Origin: Streptomyces sp. SID13726
GTDB taxonomy: Bacteria > Actinomycetota > Actinomycetes > Streptomycetales > Streptomycetaceae
Direction of reading: 5' to 3'
DNA: 64,000 nt
Assembly: GCF_010548375.1 (NCBI RefSeq)
Contig: NZ_JAAGLY010000033.1
Coordinates: 19,037 to 83,036 of the forward strand
The notes below the pieces were generated by a model. It ran no database searches. It was given only the letters and a program-made list of their open reading frames with translations, and was not told the origin of the DNA. Position numbers and translations under genes: made by a program. Shown piece after piece: positions 1 through 9,700 of this stretch. Within the stretch, counting starts at the first letter, position 1. Each line of letters opens with the position of its first letter.

Positions 1-567
1 TACGCGATGGCCGTGAACGAGGAGAACGCGGCGGGCGGCCGGGTGGTCACCGCGCCCACGAACGGCGCCGCGGGGATCATCCCCGCGGTCCTGCACTATT
101 ACATCAACTTCGTGCCCGGCGCCGACGAGGACGGCGTGGTGCGCTTCCTGCTCGCCGCCGGCGCGATCGGCATGCTCTTCAAGGAGAACGCCTCCATCTC
201 CGGCGCCGAGGTCGGCTGCCAGGGCGAGGTCGGCTCCGCCTGCTCGATGGCCGCGGGCGCCCTCGCCGAGGTCCTCGGCGGCTCCCCCGAACAGGTCGAG
301 AACGCCGCCGAGATCGGCATGGAACACAACCTCGGCCTCACCTGCGACCCCGTCGGCGGCCTCGTCCAGATCCCCTGCATCGAACGCAACGGCATGGCCG
401 CGGTGAAGGCGGTCACGGCGGCACGGATGGCGATGCGGGGGGACGGCTCGCACAAGGTGTCCCTGGACAAGGTCATCAAGACGATGAAGGACACGGGGGC
501 GGACATGAGCGTGAAGTACAAGGAGACGGCTCGGGGTGGGTTGGCTGTGAACATCATCGAGTGCTGA
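1..567 (+). CDS. sdaA: L-serine dehydratase (L-serine ammonia-lyase), C-terminal part
   Basis: This is the last 188 codons of a gene that begins before the window. The product deaminates L-serine to pyruvate and ammonia in the cytoplasm using a [4Fe-4S] cluster. Visible family signatures are APTNGAAGIIPAVLHYY near the left edge, the cysteine region GAEVGCQGEVGSACSMAAG, and the conserved LTCDPVGGLVQIPCIERN block, where cluster ligands lie in bacterial single-chain enzymes. The frame is open from base 1, and the protein ends NIIEC with TGA at 565-567. It is the only plus-strand gene before 21.7 kb. Assignment is secure; only the start is missing. Confidence 0.95.
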   Translation, partial: YAMAVNEENAAGGRVVTAPTNGAAGIIPAVLHYYINFVPGADEDGVVRFLLAAGAIGMLFKENASISGAEVGCQGEVGSACSMAAGALAEVLGGSPEQVENAAEIGMEHNLGLTCDPVGGLVQIPCIERNGMAAVKAVTAARMAMRGDGSHKVSLDKVIKTMKDTGADMSVKYKETARGGLAVNIIEC

Positions 568-750
568 GGCAACAGAACCTGGCCAGCGGGTTCGTGCTTT
601 CAGCGCTGCCAGGACCTTCCTTTCCCGTGGTGCCCGAGTGAGGTCTGTAGCGTGCCTGTCGGCTGCTCGCAGTCCGCTTGCGGTCTTCTGAGGTGTCCCG
701 CAGCGCTGGGCTCCTCCGTAGCAGGTGAGGCGCTCAGTCCAGAACAGCGA

Positions 751-1218
751 TCACTGCCTCTGACACCAGCAGCCCGGCCTCCTCGAACCGCCGCCCCTCC
801 ACGCCGTCCCGCACCGATCGATCTCCTCATGCAACTGACGGAGCGCCTGTTCATCGAACCCCTGGCGACCTTTGAGGTAGTCCACTCCTCGCCCGATGAA
901 TCCACCATCGTCGTCGACCACACAGGGCCAGATCGCGCACACCGCAGCCACGACAGCTTCGGCAACCCCTACCGTCCGAAAATCGACGCCGAAGCCATCC
1001 CACTCCCCGATGAGTCCACGAATGATGGAGAGTTCATCTGATTCAAACTCTCTCTCCAACTCACCTTCCGTGTCTGGTTCGATCCAGGCAATGGAACCTT
1101 CGTGTGACACGGCGATTCGCCCATCCCGCAGATCTGCACTCAACCCACGAGCGGTCAACTGGCCTTGAAGGACCTCCACGGTCACTCCTCGAGGCAAACA
1201 CACAACAAGTGATTTCAC
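751..1218 (-). CDS. Small acidic hypothetical protein, possible immunity protein, probably frameshifted near its C-terminus
   Basis: A 155-codon reading frame with a GTG start at 1218 and a purine-rich stretch (GGAGATGGGTGAG) just upstream. I do not recognise the family. The body is acidic and has no signal peptide. It lies two genes downstream of the Rhs toxin remnant, on the same strand, where immunity genes usually sit. After residue ~130 (LHEEID) the frame becomes Arg/Gly/Cys-rich and ends at 751. The -1/+2 alternative from about base 820 instead reads RSVRDGVEGRRFEEAG and then LLVSEAVIAVLD, stopping at 734. That reading looks far more protein-like, so a single-base indel probably altered the tail. 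It could be a decayed gene. Confidence 0.5.
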   Translation of the reverse strand: MKSLVVCLPRGVTVEVLQGQLTARGLSADLRDGRIAVSHEGSIAWIEPDTEGELEREFESDELSIIRGLIGEWDGFGVDFRTVGVAEAVVAAVCAIWPCVVDDDGGFIGRGVDYLKGRQGFDEQALRQLHEEIDRCGTAWRGGGSRRPGCWCQRQ

Positions 1219-1275
1219 CGCTCACCCATCTCCAGCAAGGAATCTCACCTCACCCCATCGAAAACCCGTTGGCCA

Positions 1276-1770
1276 CTAGGCATCCGATTCCTCCTGACCC
1301 ATACCTCCACCCAATATCCGCACAAAGCGATTTTCAGCAAGCGAGGGATATCCATCCGTCACTCGCGCCAATCCCTCGCGAATGAATCTGTCTCCAGCCA
1401 CGAGGAAATCATCGACTGCGCAACTCACTTCACGGTCCACATAGCTTGGAACCGCGCGAAGGGAGAGCCGGTCGGGATGGAGCTTGAAATCGATGAATTC
1501 ATCATTCTCCGTGAATTCAATCCTACCAAACCCTGGGGCGCCTTGAACGAATGCCATCACTTGATGGACGCAGTACATGGCATCGAACAGCGGTACCCAT
1601 CCCCACGGAGGACCAATTTCGACACCATCATGCGAGATGTGCAACGTTCCCAAGAAGTAGTACCACCTCAGGTCACCTCTCGACACCTCTGCCAAATCGT
1701 CACCTTGAATATGCTCTCGACCATGACTGGAGTAGTCCATGCTCGAACCAAAACGGATCTCCATATGCAC
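1276..1770 (-). CDS. Hypothetical protein, candidate cognate immunity protein of the Rhs toxin tip
   Basis: The GTG at 1770 directly abuts the stop of the Rhs remnant (1771-1773). A second possible start, ATG at 1764, has AAGTGAG about 5 bases upstream. The product (~164 aa) is cytosolic, acidic and aromatic-rich (WYYFLGTLHISHDG, PPWGWVPLFDAMYCVHQ), without signal peptide or membrane segment. Base composition is clearly lower in GC than the window average, as is that of the toxin tip next to it. Position directly 3' of a polymorphic toxin C-terminus is the standard place for its immunity gene. Function is inferred from position and composition only. Confidence 0.6.
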   Translation of the reverse strand: MHMEIRFGSSMDYSSHGREHIQGDDLAEVSRGDLRWYYFLGTLHISHDGVEIGPPWGWVPLFDAMYCVHQVMAFVQGAPGFGRIEFTENDEFIDFKLHPDRLSLRAVPSYVDREVSCAVDDFLVAGDRFIREGLARVTDGYPSLAENRFVRILGGGMGQEESDA

Positions 1771-3370
1771 TCACTTCACAGGGAAAGCATTCCGGACATA
1801 CTTGAGGTCGGGGTCATAGTACACACGGAGCGTGTAGAGCGGAGTCCGTTTCGAGTTCCTCATATGCCCAACCGGCTCTTCGTATGTGAATTCTTTGACC
1901 ACGCCATCCTTATTATCCGTCCCTTCGTTCACCTTTCCTCTCCTCAGTACATCTTTGATGAGTGCCGCCCGAGATTCTGGCGTAGTCTCGGGTAGCCATT
2001 CCGTCTTGGACGCATCGCTGGCGAATATACCCTCGGGTGTATGGCCATTCGTAATATGCGCATCATTGATGGTTACGTCATCGTAGTTATCGCTCCCTGA
2101 GCTGGAGTTTGTCTTCGCTTCCCTGAATGCCTTGCCCAGCCCGTCGTTGATGCGGCCGATGCCATCTGCTGTACCGACCGCGCCGACCCCGATCAGGCCC
2201 ACGCCCCCCGCGACAGCGGGTGCGCCGGCCAGGCAGCCGACGCCGGTGAGGCAAACGGCTGCGCCGCCGATGACTGCGTCACCGCCGAAGCCCATCAGGA
2301 ACATGCTGCCGACGGTTTCCGCGCCGCCGATCCAGACATCGGGCTGGGAGAAGATCGCGGTGCCGTAGTCGACGACGGTGTTCTTGACATCCGACAGCCA
2401 ACCCCAGCCACTGCTCTTCTTCTTGGTCTGGCCGGTGTTGCTGGTGGTTGCCGTACCGCTACTGCATTTGTGCGTGTCGCAGTAGTGGCTGGAGCCCTGG
2501 TACTTCTTCGATCCCGGGTCGTTCTCGGCGTGATAGGTGCCGTACGTGCCGTTGCTGCCGGAGCAGAAGTGCACCGGCCCGCAGCTTTCCAGGCCTGTCG
2601 GATCGCTCTGGGTGACCGGGCTGTTGTCGGCGTAGGTGTAGCCGTTGAGGGATTGGCTGTCGCTTGTGTCGAGGAGTGGATCGACGCTGAGGAAACGGCC
2701 GATGGTCGGGTCGTATTGGCGGGCGCCGACATAGGTGAGACCGGTGGAGGAGTCGGCGGACTTGCCGAGAAAGGCCTTGTCGTCCGGCCAGGTGCCGGTG
2801 CCGCCGGCGCGGGAGGCGCCGAAGGGGGTGGTGTACCGCTTCGTGACCGCCTGGCTGGTGGCGTCGAGGACCAGGCTGCTCGTCCCGTGCTGGTCGGCCG
2901 CGAGCCAGGAGAGGGTTCCGGTGCCGGACTTGTTGGTGCGCAGGGCGATGGTCTGGCCGGCTGCGGTGTAGTACCGCTGGGCCCAGTACTTGGCGGTCGA
3001 GGTGGACGTGTCGAGGTGGACCTCGGTGCCGTCTTCGAGGTACAGCACGGTTTCGCCTGCCGTCCGGATCGGCGTATGTGGTCGTGTACTCCGTACGGTC
3101 GGCCGGCACCTCGACCGCGGAACCGGTCGCCAGCGCTTTCTGCGCGGCCGCGGCGTCCGGCGAAAGGGACGCCGAATCGACGGAACCCGCATCCTGACCG
3201 TCAGCAACTGCCGTATACGCGGCGGCCGTTGCGGCAGGCTGAATCAACAAGACGATCGCGGCCAGCCACGCCGTACGTGACGACCGCACACGTCTACCCC
3301 CCGAAGTCTCCACAGCCCACCCCTGAGCACTTGACGAACCGATCACCATCACTTGGCGATTGAGGATCAT
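1771..3370 (-). pseudogene. Rhs/YD-repeat polymorphic toxin, internally deleted and frameshifted remnant
   Basis: Two halves of one gene lie in different frames. The 5' half (3370 to ~3060) encodes a signal-peptide-like start (RTAWLAAIVLLIQPAATAAA), then EVPADRTEYTTTYADPDG. The 3' half, from ~3057, reads GETVLYLEDGTEVHLDT, then the Rhs core hallmark LTYVGARQYDPTIGRFLSVDP, a hydrophobic pre-toxin stretch, and a lower-GC C-terminal tip ending YVRNAFPVK. Full-length relatives are usually 1,500-2,500 aa with dozens of YD repeats between these points. Here the repeats are gone and the junction near 3060 changes frame. The tip (residues ~370-478 of the 3' frame) may be a BECR-type nuclease, but I cannot identify it securely. 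The tip and downstream immunity-like gene are intact. Confidence 0.8.
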
Positions 3371-3580
3371 GGCAAGGAAGGCTCAGTCGAAGTCCAAGGG
3401 ACGTTCAAAGATTGAGCAAGCAAACGACTCAGCAGATGCAAAGAATGTGATCGTTCACCTTGATGACAGCCGCCGTACGGAGACGCGACAACTGTCGAGA
3501 GATCCAAGGCCCGCCGAGGTCACCCAACCCGGCTTGTCCAGGTCGGCCACATGGTCATCGAGTGCCTGGGGGTGTGACGG

Positions 3581-4270
3581 CTACGGCCGGGTCGGCTCGG
3601 CGGGTCCGGTCAGTTCCGTGTAGAGCGGTTCGAAGTCGAAGGGGTACTCGATCGCGGCGCTTCCGGCGAGGGACTGGACGGCGTGTCGGCGCATGCGGGG
3701 GCCGTAGGTGGGGTGGCTGATCAGGTCCGAGTAGGTCTTGCGTTTGGCGAGGTCCAGAAGCTCCGCCGTGTCGGCCAGGTAGACGTCGAAGCCCGGGTAC
3801 ATGAGGCCGAGGTAGGGCAGGTCGTCGAAGTCGAGGGCGAGGACCGGGTATTCGCCCTCCTCGTCCGGCTCGGTCACGGCGAGGACGCGTCGGGAGTCCG
3901 AGCCGCCGGGCAGCAGGAAGCACTCGGCGAAGTGCCCGGACAGCCACGCGAACTCCGGGCCCCAGAAGTCGCCCATCTCGTCCGCGACCAGCTGGTCCAG
4001 CGGCCGGGGTGCGAATCCGCCGTCCGGGGTGAACCAGTGGTGGCGCTCCAGCAGGCTCGTGTCGTACGCCAGCCAGGCGCGCAGGCTCGGCGACAGGGGG
4101 CGGCCGGAGGGGAACGCGGCCTCGGCGAGGACGTTCTCAGGCATCGGGCGGGGGGTGCCGCCCTCCACCCAGGGCACGTTCACGTACGGCAGCAGATACG
4201 GCAGCGCGCTCGCCGCGGGATCGCGTCGGACCGCCTCGATGACCCGCTCGGTCAACCGGACTCCGTGCAT
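3581..4270 (-). CDS. SMI1/KNR4 (SUKH)-like protein
   Basis: 229 aa, ATG at 4270 with GAGGCGAG upstream. Nothing suggests secretion. The central and C-terminal parts (EYPVLALDFDDLPYLGLMYPGFDVYLAD) look like the SUKH fold, in which a Pro-Val-Leu strand precedes an Asp-rich loop. SUKH proteins are common immunity proteins against secreted nucleases and also act as adaptors. It is the last gene of the long minus-strand set, 88 bp after its predecessor, and it sits between that set and the Rhs remnant. Bases 3371-3580 between it and the Rhs remnant hold no convincing gene. The family call is from motif impression and is moderately sure; the exact partner is unknown. Confidence 0.65.
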   Translation of the reverse strand: MHGVRLTERVIEAVRRDPAASALPYLLPYVNVPWVEGGTPRPMPENVLAEAAFPSGRPLSPSLRAWLAYDTSLLERHHWFTPDGGFAPRPLDQLVADEMGDFWGPEFAWLSGHFAECFLLPGGSDSRRVLAVTEPDEEGEYPVLALDFDDLPYLGLMYPGFDVYLADTAELLDLAKRKTYSDLISHPTYGPRMRRHAVQSLAGSAAIEYPFDFEPLYTELTGPAEPTRP

Positions 4271-4302
4271 GGGCTTTCTCGCCTCTTCGTGGGTCGTGTG
4301 TC

Positions 4303-4353
4303 GTGTGTCAGGTGTAGTCGTGTGTCAGGTGTAGGTGTGTGTCAGGTGTAGGT
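4303..4353. repeat. Three 17-bp tandem repeats
   Basis: Three consecutive copies of gtgtgtcaggtgtag plus two variable bases (4303-4319, 4320-4336, 4337-4353), followed by a partial fourth copy that includes the stop codon of the upstream SUKH gene. It fills most of the 88-bp gap between two SUKH-like genes, the only sizeable gap in the downstream half of this operon. Confidence 0.85.
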
Positions 4354-4357
4354 GTGG

Positions 4358-4888
4358 TCAGGGCAGGAAGGGGCTGATCCAGTCCGCGAACCGCCCGCCG
4401 AACTCCGCCTGCGCCGCCGCGAGGACCGCGTCGGGGTCCTTCGCCACCGGCAGGCCGAAGTGCAGGTCCAACCAGGCCACGTACTCGTCGTGGCAGTCGG
4501 TGTGCGGATCGTCCTCGTCGCGGTAGAAGTACGCCCTCTCGTGCTCGACGCTGATCTCCTCGTCGAAACCGAGGAGTTGGAACAGCTCGCGCAGATGGCG
4601 GGCCACCACGTGCTCCCCGCCCTCGTCGCCGAAGACGACCACGGGGAGGCTCGCCAGGTCCTCCCGGTCGTCGACGCGCCACAGCGCGTAGAACGAACCG
4701 CCGCCGGTGGCCTGGGCGAAGGGGATCAGGCGGGCGAGGAACTCCGGGTCCTCCGACCAGGCCGGCAGACCGGACTCCTCGCCGTATTCGGTGAGCCCGA
4801 ATCCCCGCGCGTAATTCTCGTAACCGACCCTGTCCTGGAAGGCCTTGAGCAGGTTCAGTTCGTCGATGGGGGAATGGTCCAGCCTCAC
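4358..4888 (-). CDS. SMI1/KNR4 (SUKH) family protein
   Basis: 176 aa. The GTG start at 4888 overlaps the TGA of the upstream SWIM gene in a GTGA arrangement, implying translational coupling. Typical SUKH features are LIPFAQATGGGSFYALWRV followed by LPVVVFGDEGGEHVVARHL, which matches the Gly-Gly turn and Pro-Val-Val-x-x-Gly-x-Glu-Gly segment of the family. It is cytosolic and strongly acidic. Known relatives are immunity proteins in contact-dependent and polymorphic-toxin systems or regulatory adaptors. Here it is built into a MoxR/VWA/SWIM operon, so a regulatory or client-binding role is equally possible. Confidence 0.75.
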   Translation of the reverse strand: MRLDHSPIDELNLLKAFQDRVGYENYARGFGLTEYGEESGLPAWSEDPEFLARLIPFAQATGGGSFYALWRVDDREDLASLPVVVFGDEGGEHVVARHLRELFQLLGFDEEISVEHERAYFYRDEDDPHTDCHDEYVAWLDLHFGLPVAKDPDAVLAAAQAEFGGRFADWISPFLP

Positions 4889-6798
4889 CAGGTGGACCTC
4901 ACCAACGCCCGTTCCGCGCCCGCCAGATGGACGGCCGCGCTGAGCCAGACCTGGGCGTAGCGGTCCGCGTCCGGGTCGCTCAGGCGGCCGAAGACGTCCC
5001 GGGTACGGCGGTCCGCCTCGGCGGTGAGGGCGGTGGCCAGGTCGGCCATGGTGCCGAAGCCGCTGCGGCGCAGGGCGGCCGCGCTGCCCTGCCGGTCGCC
5101 GTCCCGCGCGGGTTCGGCGACCGCTCGACGCCCTCCGGCGACCGCGAGTTCGACCAGCCGCCGCATCCGCCACAGCGGGGAGTCGGCGAGGGGGTCGGCC
5201 GGGGTGCCGTCGAACCCGGCCACGGAGGGCAGGGCGTCCGGGGGCGGGAAGTGCGCGCCCCGGAGGCGGTCGTACCCCAGGTCGGCACGGTCCAGCCACT
5301 CCGGGGGCAGCCGCAGCGTGGCTTCGGTGCCGGGCACCGGGCCCACGGCGAGGGGACGGAGGGTGGCGGCGCGGTCGGGGTCGAGGCGGGCGATCACCCG
5401 GATACGGATGCCGGGGCGGGCGGCTAGCTGGGCGAAGTTGGGGGTGTGTGCGAGGTCGGGGTGGGGGTGCGCGGGGAGGAGGCGGATCGGCGGGCCCGGG
5501 GGTGGGGTGAGGGTGGGGGTGGGTGGGGTGGCGTTCGGTGATTCCGCCGGTCGAGCTGTGAGTGGGTCGGTCTGCGGCCCGTCCTCCTCGGCGCCGGGGC
5601 GCAGTTCGCGTGCCAGCAGGGTGTCCCCCGTACCGCCCACGATCACCAGGTCGCAGCCGACGAGGGCCTGGTTGGTGTCCTCCGGCTCGGTGAGGTGGGA
5701 CATGATCTGCTCGGACAGGGGGCGGTCGAACAGGGCCGTCAGGGGGGCGGACGTCCAGGGCCGGCCCGGCACGGGGGTGGCCTTGACCCCCTTGCCCGCG
5801 CCCAGGCGGCCCTCCGGGGAGATCGTGGCGCCGGAGATCAGCAGGCCGCCGCGGGCCAGTCGGGCGTGGTCCAGGGCGCCGGAGCCCAGCGCCACGGTGG
5901 CCGTCGCGGCGTCCCTGGCGCGGGCCGGGCCGCCGGGCTTGACGTCGGCGACGGAGAACCAGCGGCCGTCCTCGCCGAGCAGGTGGGTGACGACACCGCC
6001 GTAGCCGGTGGCGCTGAGCACCGGCTCCCGGCAGACGCCGAGGACCTTCAGCGCGCCGCCCGCACGGTAGCCTCGGCGGGCCGTGCCGACCAGGGCCGGA
6101 TCGGGGTCGGCGGACGCCAACCGGTGTGTGGTGAGCAGGAGTTCGCGCACGGACTCCACCAGGTCGGCGAGCCGGTGCCCGTCCTCGCGGGCCCGGGCGG
6201 ACCGCAGTCCCCGTACGACCCGCAGCGCCGCGGCCTCCGCCCGGTGCAGCCCGGCCAGCCGCGCGGCGTGCGCGGCGCGGAGCAGTTCGGCCTGCGGGAC
6301 GGCTCCGGCGGCGGGGACCCCTGCGGTGAGTACGGCCGCGGCGGCGGCCCGGAGTGCGGTGGCCGCGGTGACCTGGGCGCGGGTGGGGCCCGAAGGCGGG
6401 GCGGGGGGCGCCTCCACGGCCGTTGAACGCGCCGGTGCCGTCGGCTCATCGGCCTCTACCTCTGCCTCTACCTCTACGGCGGTGTCGGCGGCGCCCGGTT
6501 CCGCCACCGGGCAGGCGCTCAGGATCGCGGCCCGATGCAGGCACCGGGGTGCCAACAGGCAGCCGCAGACCGCCTGTTCGGCTTCGGTGATCGTCCCCGA
6601 AGGACCTGGCGTGAGGACCACCTCCGCGTCCTCGCCGCACCGGATGCTGAGGGTCCCGTCGGAGTCGGCGACCGGGAGCGTCGCGTACGACTCGACCGCG
6701 GCGTCCAGCTTCTTGCGGAGCCGGGAGGTCAGGCCCTCGACGGCGGCGGCGACCACTTCGGGTGCCGCCGGGGGCAGTTGGGGCTTCATCGGGATCAT
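4885..6798 (-). CDS. SWIM zinc-finger protein
   Basis: 637 aa. ATG at 6798 overlaps the TGA of the DUF5682-VWA gene (ATGA). Residues 78-88 form a SWIM motif, C-x-C-x5-C-x-H (CGCLLAPRCLH), a zinc-binding element used for nucleic-acid or protein contacts. An acidic, Ala/Pro-rich linker follows (about 95-140), then a helical and mixed region of unknown fold with a Pro-rich low-complexity insert around residue 435. SWIM proteins of this size accompany MoxR-VWA genes in many bacteria, and from memory the E. coli equivalent is YehQ. The biochemical activity is unknown. The call of SWIM finger is sure; the role is inferred from neighbours. Confidence 0.8.
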   Translation of the reverse strand: MIPMKPQLPPAAPEVVAAAVEGLTSRLRKKLDAAVESYATLPVADSDGTLSIRCGEDAEVVLTPGPSGTITEAEQAVCGCLLAPRCLHRAAILSACPVAEPGAADTAVEVEAEVEADEPTAPARSTAVEAPPAPPSGPTRAQVTAATALRAAAAAVLTAGVPAAGAVPQAELLRAAHAARLAGLHRAEAAALRVVRGLRSARAREDGHRLADLVESVRELLLTTHRLASADPDPALVGTARRGYRAGGALKVLGVCREPVLSATGYGGVVTHLLGEDGRWFSVADVKPGGPARARDAATATVALGSGALDHARLARGGLLISGATISPEGRLGAGKGVKATPVPGRPWTSAPLTALFDRPLSEQIMSHLTEPEDTNQALVGCDLVIVGGTGDTLLARELRPGAEEDGPQTDPLTARPAESPNATPPTPTLTPPPGPPIRLLPAHPHPDLAHTPNFAQLAARPGIRIRVIARLDPDRAATLRPLAVGPVPGTEATLRLPPEWLDRADLGYDRLRGAHFPPPDALPSVAGFDGTPADPLADSPLWRMRRLVELAVAGGRRAVAEPARDGDRQGSAAALRRSGFGTMADLATALTAEADRRTRDVFGRLSDPDADRYAQVWLSAAVHLAGAERALVRSTW

Positions 6799-9700
6799 CG
6801 GGGTTCTCCGCGCAGGCGGTCGCCCACCCAGCGGGCGAGGGCGAGGGGGCTGAGGGCGGCGACGGGCATGCCCGCGGCGACGAGCTGGCGGGCGATCGGC
6901 ACGGAGTAGCGCGGGGTTCCGGTGTCGTCCAGGGCCGCGCAGCCCATGAGGTGCACCCCGGAGGCGGCGAGGGACCGTACCTCGCCGAGGAGTCCGGCGA
7001 GCGGGTAGCCCTCCTCGAAGTCGCTGACCACCGCCACCAGGGTGCGGCTGGGGACCGTCACCAGGGAGCGGGCCCGGGCGAGACCGGCCGCGATGTGGGT
7101 GCCGCCGCCGACCTGGACCTCCAGGAGCAGCGACAGCGGGTCGCTCACCCGGTCCGTCAGGTCGATCACCTCGGTGGAGAAGGCCAGGAAGTGGGTGGAG
7201 AGGGTGGGCACCCCGCCGAGCACGGCCGCGGTGAGCGCGGACCAGATGACGGACGCCTCCATCGAGCCGGACACGTCGACCACGAGGATCAGCCGCCAGT
7301 CCGCCTCCCGGCGCGACCTGGTGCTGAACACCGGCCGCTCGGGCACGACGACCATCCGGCCTTCGTCGAGTCGCCGGGTGTGCGCGAGGTTGGCCCGCAG
7401 GGTGCGGGGCAGGTCGAGGCGGCCGCCGGGGCGGTGGGTCGGGCGCGGGGTGGCCAGGCCGGTGAGGGCCGGGCGCAGCCGGGTGGCCAGCTCCCGGGCC
7501 AGCTCGTCGACCAGGCGCCGTACGAGCGGTCGTAGCCGGGCCAGTTGCCGCTCCGGCAGACCTCCGGCGAGGGAGAGCACGGAGGTGAGCAACTCGACGG
7601 AGGGGCGTACGGCGGTGGGGTCCAGCTCGGCGAGCACATCGGTACGGCCGTGCTCGGCGGCCTGCGCGAGCACCTCCTCGCGGACCTCCGCGCCGAACAG
7701 GGCGGTGAGTTCCTCGCCCCATTCCCGGGCGGTCGGGAAGGACGCCTCCTGGCCACCGCCTCCGCCCTGTCCGAGGTCCACGGAACCCTCGCCCCGGCCG
7801 GAGCCGTACAGCTCGTCGAGGGCCTGGGCGTAGCGGCGGGCGGGGGCGGGCAGGCGGTCGGACTCGCGGCCGAGCAGGAGGCGCCAGCGGTCGGTGGGGG
7901 TGAGGTGGGACGCGGGCGCGGACCTCGGCGGTGCCGGAGCCGTGGGAAGCGCCTCGGCCCGCGGTGCGGTGGTGGGCACCGGAAGCCCGAGTGCCGTCAG
8001 TTCCGCCAGGCCCGCCGCGTCTGCCGCGGTCCACAGGGCCAGGAGTTCCGGCGGGGCGGCGAGGGTCAGGTCCAGGCGGTCGCCGAGGCGGTCGGTGACG
8101 GTGTCGAGGAGGCGGCCGCGGGCGGTCGGGGTGAGGGTGTCGAAGCCGCCGCGCAGGGCGGGGAGGCGGTCCAGGAAGTCCTGGTCGGTGAGGGTCTCAA
8201 CGCGGTCGAGGAGCGGGTCGAGGGCGGCGGGGGCGGACTCCAGGAGGGGCCCGGTGGCGCCGAGCAGGCCGGTGAGCAGCTTGGTCAGCCGGCGGCGGCC
8301 GTCCGGGTCGGTGGCGGTGTCGATCCAGCCGGCGACCCGGGTGCCCAGGGTGTCGGAGCCGTCGAGGTCGAGCAGGACCCGGGCGGCGAGGGCCGCGCCC
8401 TGGATGACCGGTGAGGCGGTGCGCGCGAGGGTGCCGAGGGCGTCGTCCACGCGCAGACCGAGGCGGTGTTCGCCGGCCCGGGCGGACAGCGCGATGAGGG
8501 CGGCGGCGTCCTCGGGCCGGTCGCTTCCGGCCAGGCCCGGCAGGGCGCGTACGGCGGATTCGAGCAGGGTGCCGGCGAGTTCGGCCGCTTGCCGGTCGCG
8601 GTCGGGTGTGCCGCCGGGCAGGTGTCCCCGGCGCAGTGCGTCCAACAGGTCCAGGGCCGCGAGGAGTTCGGGGAGGGTGCCGGACCGCGGCAGCAACTCG
8701 GCGGCGTCCGCGAGGCGTTCGGCGACCAGGGCGGGCAGGTCGCAGCGGGCGGCGGCGTAGAGGGCGGCGATGACATGGACGCAGGTGGCGGCGGTCTCGT
8801 GGCGGTGGGCCTCGCGCAGGGTTCCCTCGGCGGCCAGCGCGAGGGTGACCCCGCGGACGCCTGCCAGGTCGAGCCGTACGGGCACCGACGGGGTCCACGC
8901 CAGCTTCCACCTCGTGGTGAGCGCGGTGCCGTCACCCGTGCCGGCGACCTCGACGGATTCGCCGTAGAGCGCGTGGCACACCGCGAGACGCTGCAACAGC
9001 ACTTCGCGGCGGCGGTCGAGGTCGGAGCGGAGCGGGTCGAGCCGGATCTCGCGCGGCCCGGGGTCGTCGGGTCCTGGCAGCCGCAGTACGGCGAGTTCGG
9101 CCTCGACGGCGGGTCCGAGCCCGGAGCGCGGGGTGCCGGGGGCGACTCTGCCCCACCCGGTGCCGACCAGCACGCCCTCCATGGCCCGGGCGAGCGCACG
9201 CCCACGCCCCAGCGGCTCGCCCTGCCCCAGCACGGTCGTCAGCGCCTCCACCAACTCGCCACGCCCCGGCGCCGGAAGCCCTCTGAGCCGGGCCAAGTCG
9301 CAGGCCAGCCGCAGGGTTTCGGCGGCCTCGCCGGTGCCCGCGGTGTGCCCCGCCGCACGCAGCGCGCGGCACACCTCGGTGATCCCCCGGGAGGCCGCCT
9401 CCCGCACCCGCTCCGGTTCGCCGCCCGCGGTGAACACCGCCTGCTGCCAGCGGGGGTCGCGGATACCGGCGGGGTAGCCCGAGCGGGCGTCGAGGAGGTC
9501 GAAGGCGTAGGGGACGAAGGAGGTGACGATGGGCGAGGCCCCCTCGCCGACGCCGACCGTCGCCGTCCCTTCGACGTCCACCGCCGGGGCCGGGTCGGTC
9601 AACGCCGGTGCGTGGAACGCCCCGACCACCGCCGCGACCCGTCGGCCGCCCGCACCGGCCGCCGCGAGCACGGAGCGCATGTACGCCTCGCGCGTCAGGT

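Noticed and set aside
3369..3623. Small plus-strand frame beginning MARKAQSKSKGRSKIEQ upstream of the Rhs remnant.
   Set aside because: Only the first ~40 residues look protein-like. The frame then runs into antisense sequence of the SUKH-like gene with no clear end, and no ribosome-binding site was seen.
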